From the NCBI GenBank assembly GCA_964539745.1, contig CAZIJU010000004.1, positions 1 through 64,000 on the forward strand: a stretch of 64,000 bases of DNA, given 5' to 3'. Under the pieces are notes generated by a model, which saw nothing but the letters and a program-made list of their open reading frames with translations, did not search any database and was not told the origin of the DNA. Every line of letters begins with the position of its first letter. The stretch's first letter is position 1. This stretch comes from DSNY01 sp964539745. Its GTDB lineage: Bacteria > Pseudomonadota > Gammaproteobacteria > Burkholderiales > Burkholderiaceae_F. This document shows, in pieces, positions 16,248 through 24,997 of the stretch. The translations under genes were made by a program, and so were the position numbers.

Positions 16248-16500
16248 CCGGATTCTCTTCGAGCCACTTCTGGATCTGCTGCGAGAAGGTGCCTTCCTTC
16301 TCGATCCGCGCGTTGTAAGCCTCTATCGCGGCGCGGTTGCGCTCGAGCCACTGCTCGCGCAGCCGCCGCCGCACTTCTTCCTCGAGCAGCGCGTCGACCG
16401 TCTGCGACAGGTTGATCCCCAGTTCCTTCGCGAGGTCGAGCACCTTGGAGTTCAGCGACAGGTTGGTCGGCCGTTTGGGGGCGTCGTCGAAGCGCAGCAT
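16234..16500 (-). CDS. ccdA: CcdA-family antitoxin
   Basis: The protein has 88 residues. The N-terminal part (RPTNLSLNSKVLDLAKELGI) fits the ribbon-helix-helix DNA-binding domain. The C-terminal part (WLERNRAAIEAYNARIEKEG) is the acidic flexible toxin-binding segment. CcdA neutralises CcdB and represses its own operon with it. The start is preceded by GGAG, and two ATGCGCAT boxes lie just upstream as candidate operators. The ccdA-ccdB overlap of 14 bases is normal for this module. Confidence 0.9.
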   Translation of the reverse strand: MLRFDDAPKRPTNLSLNSKVLDLAKELGINLSQTVDALLEEEVRRRLREQWLERNRAAIEAYNARIEKEGTFSQQIQKWLEENPDGQV

Positions 16501-16511
16501 GCCGGTGCTCC

Positions 16512-16538
16512 ATGCGCATGAATCATGCGCATAGTATA
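16512..16538 (-). promoter_or_regulatory. ccdAB promoter -10 with paired palindromic operator
   Basis: On the minus strand a -10 box TATACT (plus-strand 16533-16538) is followed by two copies of the self-complementary octamer ATGCGCAT (16525-16532 and 16512-16519), 13 bases apart. Their position over the expected transcription start, ahead of the ccdA start at 16500, is what one expects of an autoregulatory CcdA/CcdAB operator. No good -35 box is visible. The -10 box lies 10 bases past the end of the preceding exporter gene. Confidence 0.55.
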
Positions 16539-16548
16539 CGGCCGTGAT

Positions 16549-18345
16549 TCACGCTGCAGCTTGCGCCGCGAACTGCAACTCGGCGAGCCGCGCGTACAGC
16601 CCGCCGCGCGCGACGAGTTCGGCGTGCGTGCCCGACTCGACGAGCCGCCCCTGCTCGAGCACGAAGATGCGGTCGGCGCGCTGCACGGTCGCGAGGCGGT
16701 GCGCGATCGCGATCGTCGTGCGGTCGCGCATCGCGGCGGCGAGCGCGGCCTGCACCGCGCGCTCGCTTTCGGCGTCGAGAGACGAGGTCGCCTCGTCGAG
16801 CAGCAGCAGCGGCGCGTCCTTCAGCATCGCGCGCGCGATCGCGATGCGCTGGCGTTGCCCGCCGGAGAGCCGCAGCCCGCGCTCGCCGACGAAGGTCGCG
16901 TAGCCGTCGGGCAGGCGCGCGGCGAATTCGTCGACGAAGGCCGCACGCGCGGCGGCGAGCGCCTGCTCGTCGCTCGCATCGGCGCGGCCGTAGCGGATGT
17001 TGTCGAGCACGCTGCCGGAGAAGATCACCGGGTCCTGCGGCACGACCGCGATTCGCGCGCGCAGGTCCGCCAGCCGCAGCTCGCGCAGATCGACGCCGTC
17101 GAAGCGGATCGCGCCTGCGTCGACTTCGTAGAAGCGCTGCAGGAGCTGAAAGATCGTCGTCTTGCCGGCGCCCGAAGGGCCGACCAGAGCGACCGTCTGC
17201 CCCGGCGCGACGTCGAGCGACAAGTCGCGCAGTACCGGTTGCCCACGCCGCGACGGATAGGTGAAGGTCACGCGCTCGAAGGTGACGTGCGCTCCGCCGC
17301 GAGTCGCCGGCAGCGCACGTGGTGCCGGCGGATCGGCGATCGCCGGACGCGCCGCGAGCAGCTCCATCAGCCGCTCGGTCGCGCCCGAGGCGCGCAGCAG
17401 GTCGCCCCACACTTCGGCGAGCACGGCCACGCTCGACGCGACCAGCATGATGTACAGGGCCGTCTGCGAAAGCTGCCCCGCGGTGATCTGCCCGGCGAGC
17501 ACCGCCTGCACGCCGCCGTACAGGCCCCACAGAAGCGCGCCGAACGTGCCGACGATCAGGAACGCGGTCAGTGCCGCACGCGTGCCGGTCCGCCGCACCG
17601 AGGTCGCGAAGGCCGTTTCGTTCGCTGCCGAGAAGCGCTGCGCCTCGGCGGCCTCCTGCGTGAAGCTCTGCACGACCGGGATCGCGTTCAGCACTTCAGC
17701 CGCGATGCCGCTGGTGTCGGCGATGCGGTCCTGGCTCGCGCGCGACAGCTTGCGCACGCGCCGGCCGATCGCGAGCGCGGGCAGCACCACCAGCACGATG
17801 ATGCCGGCGACGGTCAGCATCAGCCGCGGGCTGGTGGCCACCAGCATCGCCAGCCCGCCGACGAAGAGCACCGAGTTGCGCAGCCCCATCGAGATGCTCG
17901 AGCCGACCGCGTTCTGGATCACCGTCGTGTCGGTCGTCAGCCGCGACAGCACCTCGCCGGTCTTCAGCGTTTCGAAGAACTGCGGGCTCTGCTGCAGCAC
18001 GTGCGCGTACACGGCCTGCCGCAGATCGGCGGTCACACGTTCGCCGATCCAGGTCACCATGTAGAAGCGCGCCGCGGTAAAGATGCCGAGCAGCACCGCG
18101 ACGCCGAACAGCAGCAGGAAGTGCTCGCGGATCGCGACCAGCCGATCGCCGATCTGCGTGCCCGCCGGCAGCGCGAGCCCGCCGTCGACGAGCAGCTTGA
18201 CCGCGTACGGCAGCGCGAGTGTAGACGCGGCCGCGAGCGCCAGGAACAGCAGCGCAGCCGCGATCTGCTTTCGATACGGCGCGACGAACGGCGCGAGCGC
18301 GCGCAACGGCCGCAGTTTCTTCGTCGGCGCAGCCGAAGTCGCCAT
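16549..18345 (-). CDS. ABC exporter half-transporter (fused membrane and ATPase domains)
   Basis: This 598-residue protein has an N-terminal six-helix type IV exporter domain (about 1-320) and a C-terminal nucleotide-binding domain. The latter has Walker A GPSGAGKTTIFQLLQ, Q-loop VVPQDPVIFSGS, signature LSGGQRQRIAIARAM, Walker B LLLLDEATSSLDAE and H-loop IAHRLATV. It works as a homodimer or heterodimer in the inner membrane. The architecture resembles MsbA and bacterial multidrug or lipid exporters. The substrate cannot be told from sequence. It follows the MAPEG gene by 4 bases, so the two are co-transcribed. Confidence 0.93.
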   Translation of the reverse strand: MATSAAPTKKLRPLRALAPFVAPYRKQIAAALLFLALAAASTLALPYAVKLLVDGGLALPAGTQIGDRLVAIREHFLLLFGVAVLLGIFTAARFYMVTWIGERVTADLRQAVYAHVLQQSPQFFETLKTGEVLSRLTTDTTVIQNAVGSSISMGLRNSVLFVGGLAMLVATSPRLMLTVAGIIVLVVLPALAIGRRVRKLSRASQDRIADTSGIAAEVLNAIPVVQSFTQEAAEAQRFSAANETAFATSVRRTGTRAALTAFLIVGTFGALLWGLYGGVQAVLAGQITAGQLSQTALYIMLVASSVAVLAEVWGDLLRASGATERLMELLAARPAIADPPAPRALPATRGGAHVTFERVTFTYPSRRGQPVLRDLSLDVAPGQTVALVGPSGAGKTTIFQLLQRFYEVDAGAIRFDGVDLRELRLADLRARIAVVPQDPVIFSGSVLDNIRYGRADASDEQALAAARAAFVDEFAARLPDGYATFVGERGLRLSGGQRQRIAIARAMLKDAPLLLLDEATSSLDAESERAVQAALAAAMRDRTTIAIAHRLATVQRADRIFVLEQGRLVESGTHAELVARGGLYARLAELQFAAQAAA

Positions 18346-18349
18346 CGGT

Positions 18350-18751
18350 TCAGAGTCCGATCAGCGACTTCAGCACGCCCCAGGCGGCGCCCAGCATCAG
18401 CAATCCCCACGCGACGTAGGCGAGCACGAAGCCGCCGCCGCGCGTCTTCGGCTCGCGCAGGTAGGCGATCGCGTACCAGACGCGGCCGGCGAGCCAGACC
18501 GCGCCGAGCACGCTCGCCGCGGCGGTGCCGACGTACCAGCCGGCAAGCCACAGCGCGGGCAGGAAGATCACGACGTTCTCCAGCGTGTTCATCTGCACGC
18601 GATACGCGCGCTCGAACAGCTCGTGCCCGATCGTCGCGGGCGCCTTGATGCCGTATTTCACGCGCGCTCTTCCGACGAGCCATGCGGTCGCGAAACACAG
18701 CGCGAGCGCGGCGAGCGTGACCAGCGCGAGCCAGTCCTGGCCTTGTTTCAT
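18350..18751 (-). CDS. MAPEG-family membrane protein
   Basis: This 133-residue protein has four hydrophobic segments. The first is LALVTLAALALCFATAWLVG. The MAPEG hallmark ERAYRVQMNTLENVVIFLPA comes next, then WYVGTAAASVLGAVWLAGRV. Family members are membrane glutathione transferases or peroxidases, and bacterial ones are mostly uncharacterised. The ATG at 18751 gives a normal length; an upstream in-frame codon would add an unlikely basic stretch. It lies 4 bases before the ABC exporter, so a shared detoxification role is plausible but unproven. Confidence 0.85.
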   Translation of the reverse strand: MKQGQDWLALVTLAALALCFATAWLVGRARVKYGIKAPATIGHELFERAYRVQMNTLENVVIFLPALWLAGWYVGTAAASVLGAVWLAGRVWYAIAYLREPKTRGGGFVLAYVAWGLLMLGAAWGVLKSLIGL

Positions 18752-19278
18752 CGAGTGGACTCCGATGCGAGTTGCGGGCGCATCGTAATGCGGCCGCGCG
18801 TCGGTATGCGTCGCGCACCGCACGCTCGACGCGTGCCGAACTCGCCACCCGGACACGGAGCCCGCGGAGAAAGGTCGCGCAGTTGCCGGCGTGGCCGACG
18901 GCGCGTGGTGATTTCACGAGCCATGTCGCCGCGCGTTAGCCGATCGCATGACGCCGCCATTGCGCGTGTCCGTTTCGTCGCCGCGAGTCCGGCGCTGTCA
19001 TCCCGACCCCGGTCCTGAGCCGGGCAGGGATGTGCGTGTGCGTGGCCGCGGGCAGGCACGTCTGGGCTTGGCGAAGCGCCTGGATTCCTCGCCTTCGGCT
19101 CGGAATGACAAGGAAGGGGGCTCGGAATGACGAGGGGACCGGAACGACGACGGGTGGCGGCGCGACATGACGCAGTACAGTCATCCCGAGCGAATGCGAG
19201 GGATCTCGGCGTTGCAAGCGGCGGAGATTCCTCGCTTTCGGCTCGGAATGACAAGGAAGGGGGCGGCACGAGACGCGG
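18752..19278. other. Gene-free stretch rich in interspersed palindromes
   Basis: This 527-base gap holds the upstream region of the MAPEG gene and then two palindromic repeat units (listed separately). It ends directly at the stop of the AttH-like gene. I see no gene in it. Confidence 0.6.
18996..19265. repeat. Two interspersed palindromic repeat units
   Basis: Unit 1 (18996-19110) and unit 2 (19180-19253) both begin TCATCCCGA and end with GCTCGGAATGACA, forming imperfect inverted repeats. Both are followed by the same AGGAAGGGGGC, giving an exact match of more than 25 bases between them. A lone right arm GCTCGGAATGAC lies at 19120-19131. The left-arm sequence also occurs at 36-45. These belong to a dispersed intergenic repeat family. 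Confidence 0.75.
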
Positions 19279-20346
19279 TCACAGCCGCATCGGCGCGACG
19301 TACCCGGTCATCTCCAGGTAGCCGCGCCCGACCGTGCGGCCCGATTCGAGCAGCGTACTCGCGCCTTCCCAGTACACCGCGCCGGCGCTCGCGCGCGAAT
19401 CGAGTTCCTGGTCGTCGAACAGCGGCCGCGTTTCGAACGCGCGCGCGCCGATCGCGATGCGCTGCGCGACCGGATAGGTCGCGCGCGTGCGCGGCGAGGT
19501 CCAGCGCGCGAGCGGCTCGAAGCGCACCTCGTCGGGCGCGAACACCTGAACGCGCGCGCTGCCGGCGGCGCGCATCGCGGCGTACGCGTAGACGGGCGGG
19601 CCGCCGTCCTTGCGGCGGATCCGGAATGCCGTCAACGCCGCGCCGTCGTCGAGGTTCATGCCGATCCAGTCCCAGCCGGCGGCGTCGGGATCGAGCAGCG
19701 TGCTCGACCATTCGTGGTCGAGCCAGGCGATGCCGCCTGACTTTGCCGTTCTCCCGTTGCGTTCGAGTTCGGCGTCGACTCGCAACTGCGGCTGCGAGTA
19801 GTAGTAGCTCGCCTGCTCGGGCTTCGGCCCCTTGCGCGAGAAGCCGGCTTCGCCCTGCAGCAGGATCGGCTGCGTCGGCCGGGCATTGAAGCGCAGCGCG
19901 AAACCGCGCGCGGCGATCGCGGACTCGTAGACGCCGTCGCTGCGGCGGCGGAAGGTCCAGCGGTCGAGCGCGACGTCGGTGTCGCCTTCGGCGGCGCGCG
20001 CCACGCCGAAGCCTTCGCGCGCGATCCGCTGGTCGTGCAACAGCGCGCCGCGCGCCGGATCGGCGATCGCGGCGTGCGCGATGATCAACTGATGCGCGGC
20101 GAACCGGCTCGGATTGGCCGGATCGATCGGCGTGCGTGTGCGGAAGAACGTCACCTGGAAGCCGAGCGGCGGCGTCGCATCGAGCCAGCCGGTCAGGTAC
20201 CACCACTCGATCCGGTAGTCCGGATGCGCGCCGTGATCGCGCGGAAAGACCAGGGGGCGCGGCGTCACCACCGGAGATTCGACCGCAGCGCGCGCGGCGA
20301 ACGGCAGCGCGGCGCCGGCGAGCAGAAGGTGGCGGCGGGTCAGCAT
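19279..20346 (-). CDS. AttH-like / carotenoid 1,2-hydratase-like lipocalin protein
   Basis: This 355-residue exported protein has the signal MLTRRHLLLAGAALPFAARA, which has a Tat-like pair of arginines. The body carries YRIEWWYLTGWLD, FQVTFFRTRTPID, AWLDHEWSS and GWDWIGMNLDDG. These are hallmarks of the AttH/CrtC lipocalin-like family. In Att systems it is the periplasmic or envelope-side partner of an ABC transporter. The two genes upstream encode the permease and ATPase. Carotenoid hydration is less likely because no carotenoid genes are present. Confidence 0.88.
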   Translation of the reverse strand: MLTRRHLLLAGAALPFAARAAVESPVVTPRPLVFPRDHGAHPDYRIEWWYLTGWLDATPPLGFQVTFFRTRTPIDPANPSRFAAHQLIIAHAAIADPARGALLHDQRIAREGFGVARAAEGDTDVALDRWTFRRRSDGVYESAIAARGFALRFNARPTQPILLQGEAGFSRKGPKPEQASYYYSQPQLRVDAELERNGRTAKSGGIAWLDHEWSSTLLDPDAAGWDWIGMNLDDGAALTAFRIRRKDGGPPVYAYAAMRAAGSARVQVFAPDEVRFEPLARWTSPRTRATYPVAQRIAIGARAFETRPLFDDQELDSRASAGAVYWEGASTLLESGRTVGRGYLEMTGYVAPMRL

Positions 20347-20360
20347 GGAAGTACGGTGTT

Positions 20361-20425
20361 CACCACCGAGGCACGGAGGCACGGAGAAGTGCATTGTTCT
20401 TTCGGTGCCCTCGGTGCCTCGGTGG
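20361..20425. repeat. Intergenic palindrome between the Att-type permease and attH-like genes
   Basis: CACCACCGAGGCACGGAGGC (from 20361) is mirrored by GGTGCCCTCGGTGCCTCGGT (from 20404). The arms are about 22 bases with a few mismatches around an AT-richer loop. It forms a strong hairpin inside the probable operon and may modulate expression of the downstream gene. The same sequence type is a common interspersed repeat. Confidence 0.7.
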
Positions 20426-20442
20426 TTCGGCGCCTGTTCCGC

Positions 20443-23010
20443 CTACCAGTCTTCCCGAACGGCGAGCACGGCTTCGCCGGAGACGGCGCGCCGGCCGGCG
20501 ACGACGGCCGTCGCCGCGGCTGCGGCGAGCAGCGCGGCGATCAACCCGAGCACGAGCACCGCGGGAAGCCGGAAGTCCATCGTCCAGTGGAACGACTGCG
20601 GGTTGACGATGTCGACCAGCACCCAGGCGACGGTCAATCCGGCAGCGAGCCCGAGCGCGATCGCCAGCAGCGTCACCAGCAGCCCTTCGAGCGCGAGCAG
20701 CGCGAGGATCTCGCCGCGCGTCACGCCGACGTGCCGCAGCATGCCGAACTCGCGCGTGCGCGCGATCGCCTGCGCGGAGAACGTCGCCGCGATGCCCGTC
20801 AGTCCGATGAAGATCGCCGCGGTCTCCAGCACGTAGGTCACCGCGAAGCTGCGGTCGAAGATGCGCAGGCTGATCGCGCGGATCTCGCCCGGCTCGTGAA
20901 AATCGGCCGCAGCCGCGTCGAGCCTGCCCGCGAGCTCGCGGATCACTTGCGCGGCGTTGGCGCCCGGCTTCAGCCATAGCGCCGCTTCGGTGCGCGAGGT
21001 ATCGCCACTGGCGCGCTCGTAGTCTTCGATGTCGACGACGATCGCTCCGAACTGCCGCGCGTAGTCGCGCCACACGCCGGCGACGGCGAAGCGTTGCGCG
21101 CGTCCCGCGATCGGCAGCTCGATCTCGCCGCCGATCTTTGCGCCGTACAGATCGACGATCGCCTCCGACACCCACGCCGGCGGCGGCATGCCTTCGCGCC
21201 ACGCGAGGCTGGGACCGGTCAGCGGGATCGTGCGGATCGGGTTTGCGCGGTCGACCGGCCGCGCAATCAGCGTCACCGGTGCACGCGTGGCGTCGAGCGA
21301 GATCTTCAGGTTGCGCGTGAAGTCGGCGCGCGCCACCGCAGGGTGCGAAGCGAGGGTGGCCAGATCGCGCGCAGAAAACGCCGCGGTGGTCACGCCTGAC
21401 GTCGCCAGCGGCGCCGCGCGCACGTAGATGTCGGCCGGCAGCACGCGGTCGAGCCAATCGTCGACCGAGTGGCGAAAGCTCGCGACCATCGTCGCCATCG
21501 CGACCATCAGCGCGAACGACGCGACGATGCCTGCTGCGCCGATCGCGGCAAAGCGCGGCGTGGCCGCCAGCCGCGTGGCCGCCAGCCACCAGGGTGCAGC
21601 CGCGGCGGGCAGCGCGCGCCGCTGCAGCGCGCGCGCGAGCGGACCGAAGACGTGCGGCGCGATCGAAGGCTTGAGCAGGATCGCTGCGACCAGCAGCAGC
21701 GCGATCGCGACGTACGCGGCGATCGGCATGCCGGCGATCGGCGGCGCGGTGAGCAGCGCCGCAGCGGCCGCGAGCAGCGCCAAGCCCGGCCACGCGCGCT
21801 GCGGTGTCGCGTCGGCATCGAGCCCGCTGCCAGCCTTCAGCGCCGGCGCCGGTGTGGCCTGCGCCGCTTCGCGCGCGGGCAGCCAGCCGCCCGCGACGGC
21901 TGCCGCGACACCGAGCGCAAAGAAACCGGCGGCGTTCAGCGGGTCGAAGACCAGCGCAGGCTCGATTCCGGTGAAGAAACCACCGCCCAGATCGCCCCCG
22001 AGGATGCGCAGCGCCGCCGCAGCCACCGCCAGCCCCGCGAGCACGCCGAGCGCGCTGCCCGCCGCGCCGAACGCGGTCGACTCGAGCACGAGCAGCCGCT
22101 CGACTTCGCCGCGGGTCATGCCGATGACGCGCAGGAACGCGAGCTGCGTGCGCCGCGCCGCGACCCCCTGCGACTGCAGCGAATAGACGAGGAAGGCCCC
22201 GGTGAAAAGCGCCACCAGCGCGAGCACGTTCAGGTTGACGCGATAGGCGCGCGACAGATTCGATACGCGCGCGGCCGCTTCGTCTGCGCGCACGACCTGA
22301 ACGCCAAACGGCAGATTCAGTCGCCGCGCGAGCGCCGCGATGTCGGCGCCGGGCGCAAGCCGCACATCGATTCGGGTGAGCCGCCCGAGCCGGTCGAAGC
22401 GCCATTGCGCGAAGGCGATGTCCATCGAACCGACGATCTGCCCGGCGCGCGCGCCTGGAAGCCGGCCGGCTACCCGCAGCCGCTCGATGCGGCCGCCGAC
22501 CTGCACCGCGATCGCATCGCCCGGCGCGAGCTGCAGCCATTCGAGCGCGGCGGGCGAAAGATAAAGCCCGTCGTCGAGCAGCGCGAAGCGCGCATCGGCG
22601 ACGACCGCTTCGTCGGGCTCGCCGATCGTCTGCGGGGCGAGCAGTGCGGCGCGCAGCATGTCGATGCCGAGGATCGCGAGCGGCCTGCCGCGCAGCCGCG
22701 CCGGTTCGACGAGCGCCGCTTCGATTTCGAGCACCGGGTTGGCCAGCTCCACCGCGGGGTCGCGCAGCACATCGGCGTAGATGCGCTCGTCGAACCCGCC
22801 CAACGCGCCGGGTGCGCCGACGATCGACGCATCGGCCTGGCCGCTCGCCTGCCGCACGGCCGACGAAAACTCCGCCAGCGCCGAGGTGTTGATCAGGTGC
22901 ACCGCGTAGCCGAGCGTGACGCCGATCGCGATCGCGACGATCTGCACGACCGCGCGCAGCGGATGCGCGCGTGCGTAACCGCCGATCACGTGGCGCAGCA
23001 GCCAGCTCAT
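20443..23010 (-). CDS. Large FtsX-like ABC transporter permease (AttF/AttG-type fusion)
   Basis: The protein has 855 residues. One N-terminal helix (AVVQIVAIAIGVTLGYAVHL) and a periplasmic domain precede two FtsX-type permease regions separated by a central membrane-rich linker. Examples are LALVALFTGAFLVYSLQSQG and, near the end, IFIGLTGIAATFSAQAIART. It partners with the ATPase whose stop overlaps its start by 4 bases. The fusion explains the lack of a second permease gene. Such transporters move lipoproteins or envelope components by mechanotransmission. The real substrate is unknown. Confidence 0.9.
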   Translation of the reverse strand: MSWLLRHVIGGYARAHPLRAVVQIVAIAIGVTLGYAVHLINTSALAEFSSAVRQASGQADASIVGAPGALGGFDERIYADVLRDPAVELANPVLEIEAALVEPARLRGRPLAILGIDMLRAALLAPQTIGEPDEAVVADARFALLDDGLYLSPAALEWLQLAPGDAIAVQVGGRIERLRVAGRLPGARAGQIVGSMDIAFAQWRFDRLGRLTRIDVRLAPGADIAALARRLNLPFGVQVVRADEAAARVSNLSRAYRVNLNVLALVALFTGAFLVYSLQSQGVAARRTQLAFLRVIGMTRGEVERLLVLESTAFGAAGSALGVLAGLAVAAAALRILGGDLGGGFFTGIEPALVFDPLNAAGFFALGVAAAVAGGWLPAREAAQATPAPALKAGSGLDADATPQRAWPGLALLAAAAALLTAPPIAGMPIAAYVAIALLLVAAILLKPSIAPHVFGPLARALQRRALPAAAAPWWLAATRLAATPRFAAIGAAGIVASFALMVAMATMVASFRHSVDDWLDRVLPADIYVRAAPLATSGVTTAAFSARDLATLASHPAVARADFTRNLKISLDATRAPVTLIARPVDRANPIRTIPLTGPSLAWREGMPPPAWVSEAIVDLYGAKIGGEIELPIAGRAQRFAVAGVWRDYARQFGAIVVDIEDYERASGDTSRTEAALWLKPGANAAQVIRELAGRLDAAAADFHEPGEIRAISLRIFDRSFAVTYVLETAAIFIGLTGIAATFSAQAIARTREFGMLRHVGVTRGEILALLALEGLLVTLLAIALGLAAGLTVAWVLVDIVNPQSFHWTMDFRLPAVLVLGLIAALLAAAAATAVVAGRRAVSGEAVLAVREDW

Positions 23011-23705
23011 ACGGTGCGCGTCCCCCGTCGGGCGTCTGCCGCCGGCCGCGAGACCTCGTGCAGCCTGCCGCGCTCCAGCCGCAGCACGCGGTCGGCGGTC
23101 GACGCGGCGTGCGGCGAATGCGTGACGAGGATGCCGGTCGCGCCGCGCTCTTTGATCGTGCGTGCGAGAAGCTGCAGCACGCCGCCGGCGGTCTCCGGAT
23201 CGAGGTTGCCGGTCGGCTCGTCCGCCAGTACGAGCGCGGGCCGGTGCACGAGCGCGCGCGCCAGCGCCACGCGCTGCAACTCGCCGCCGGACAGTTCGCG
23301 CGGCCACGATGCGCCGCGCTCGCCGAGCCCGACCGCAGCGAGCAGATCGTCCACGCGGGCAGCGCGTTCGCCCGGCGCCACACCGAGCAGCACGAGCGGC
23401 AGCTCGACGTTCTGCGCGACCGTCAGGTGCGGAAGGATGTGGAAGGCCTGGAACACGAAACCGATCTTCGTCCGGCGCAGCCGGGTCCTGGCGTCTTCGT
23501 CAAGCTGATTCAGAACCTCGCCGCCGATCTCGATGCGTCCGGCGTCGGGGACGTCCAGACCGGCGATCAGGTTCAGCAGCGTCGACTTGCCGGCACCCGA
23601 CTCGCCGACGATCGCGACGTATTCCCCGCCCGCCAGCTCGAGGTCGAGGCCGTCGAGGATCGGGCGCTGGCCGAAGCGTTTGGCAAGCCCCGCGATGCGC
23701 AGCAT
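23007..23705 (-). CDS. ABC transporter ATP-binding protein (LolD/AttE type)
   Basis: This 232-residue ATPase of the MacB/LolD class has Walker A GESGAGKSTLLNLIAGL, signature ELSGGELQRVALARALV, Walker B ALVLADEPTGNLDPETA and H-loop ILVTHSPHAA. The DEPTGNLD form is typical of partners of FtsX-like permeases. Its stop overlaps the permease start by 4 bases. It diverges from ilvA across only 51 bases, so their promoters overlap. Confidence 0.92.
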   Translation of the reverse strand: MLRIAGLAKRFGQRPILDGLDLELAGGEYVAIVGESGAGKSTLLNLIAGLDVPDAGRIEIGGEVLNQLDEDARTRLRRTKIGFVFQAFHILPHLTVAQNVELPLVLLGVAPGERAARVDDLLAAVGLGERGASWPRELSGGELQRVALARALVHRPALVLADEPTGNLDPETAGGVLQLLARTIKERGATGILVTHSPHAASTADRVLRLERGRLHEVSRPAADARRGTRTV

Positions 23706-23756
23706 GAACCGATTGTACGGAGCCTCGCTACACTGCCGCGTCCGCCGGGGAACGCG

Positions 23757-24977
23757 ATGAACACGACACCGAGCATCACCGTCGAAGACGTCCGCCGCGC
23801 CGCCGACCGGTTGCGCGGTCAGATCGAAAGCACGCCGTGCCTGCACTCGCGCACGCTGTCGCAGATCGCCGGCGCAGAGGTGTACCTGAAGTTCGAAAAC
23901 CTGCAGTTCACCGCGAGCTTCAAGGAGCGCGGCGCGTACAACCGCATGAACCGGCTCACCGCCGAGGAGCGCGCGCGCGGCGTGATCGCGGTGTCGGCGG
24001 GCAACCACGCGCAGGGGGTCGCGTATCACGCGCAGCGGATGGGCGTGCCGGCCGTGATCGTGATGCCCAAGTTCACGCCGATGGTCAAGATCGAACGCAC
24101 GCGCGGCTTCGGCGCGCAGATCGTGCTGGTCGGCGAGTCGTTCGACGACACCAAGGCCGAGGCGGCGCGCATCGCGGCCGAACGCGGGCTGACGATGGTG
24201 CACCCGTACGACGACCCCGACGTGATCGCCGGTCAGGGCACCGTGGCGCTCGAGATGCTCGCCGCGCAGCCGCAGCTCGACTGCCTGTGCGTGCCGATCG
24301 GCGGCGGCGGACTGATCTCGGGCGTGGCGATCGCCGCCCGTGCGATGAAGCCGGACATCGAAATCGTCGGCGTTCAGGCCGAGCACTTTCCCGCGATGTA
24401 CGCGCTGTTCAAGGGCTTGGCGCTACCGTCGGCCAACGCGACGCTCGCCGAGGGCATCGCGGTGAAGTCGCCGGGGCTTCTCACGCGCGAGATCGTCAAG
24501 CGGCTGGTCGCCGACATCGTGCTCGTCTCCGAAGGCGACATCGAGCACGCGATCGTGCTGCTGCTGGAGATCGAAAAGACGGTCGTCGAAGGCGCGGGCG
24601 CGGCGGCGCTGGCGGCGGTGATCCGCCACCGCAGCCGCTTCGCGGGCCGGCGGGTCGGACTGATTCTCACCGGCGGCAACATCGATCCGATGATGCTCGC
24701 CGACATCATCGAGCGAGGCATGGTGCGCGCCGGGCGCCTGGCGCGCATCCGTGTGGCCACGCGCGACGTGCCGGGCGAACTGGCGCGCGCCGCGACGATC
24801 GTCGGCCGGACGGGTGCCAACATCGAGGAAGTCGAGCACCAGCGCGCGTTCACGACGCTGCCCGCGCAGAACGCGCAGCTCGAAATGGTGCTGCAGACGC
24901 GCGGCCCCGAGCACATCGAAGAAGTGCTGCGCGCGCTGCGCGAGGCGGGACTGCAGGCGGAGCTGGATACGTACTGA
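23757..24977 (+). CDS. ilvA: Threonine ammonia-lyase with a single C-terminal ACT domain
   Basis: The protein has 406 residues. The PLP lysine lies in ASFKERGAYN, the substrate loop in SAGNHAQGVAYHA and the phosphate-binding Gly loop in PIGGGGLISG. Residues about 330-400 form an ACT domain (RVATRDVPGELARAATIVGR). It deaminates threonine to 2-oxobutanoate, the entry step to isoleucine. The single ACT domain and length match the shorter ilvA class rather than the 514-residue E. coli enzyme. The start MNTTPSITVEDVRRA is typical. ilvD lies about 20 kb away in this window. Confidence 0.93.
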   Translation: MNTTPSITVEDVRRAADRLRGQIESTPCLHSRTLSQIAGAEVYLKFENLQFTASFKERGAYNRMNRLTAEERARGVIAVSAGNHAQGVAYHAQRMGVPAVIVMPKFTPMVKIERTRGFGAQIVLVGESFDDTKAEAARIAAERGLTMVHPYDDPDVIAGQGTVALEMLAAQPQLDCLCVPIGGGGLISGVAIAARAMKPDIEIVGVQAEHFPAMYALFKGLALPSANATLAEGIAVKSPGLLTREIVKRLVADIVLVSEGDIEHAIVLLLEIEKTVVEGAGAAALAAVIRHRSRFAGRRVGLILTGGNIDPMMLADIIERGMVRAGRLARIRVATRDVPGELARAATIVGRTGANIEEVEHQRAFTTLPAQNAQLEMVLQTRGPEHIEEVLRALREAGLQAELDTY

Positions 24978-24997
24978 CGGCGGCGCCTGCGCGCCCT

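Noticed and set aside
19279..20346. Carotenoid hydratase (CrtC) as a pigment gene
   Set aside because: No carotenoid pathway gene is nearby, and the ABC ATPase/permease neighbours favour an AttH-like role.
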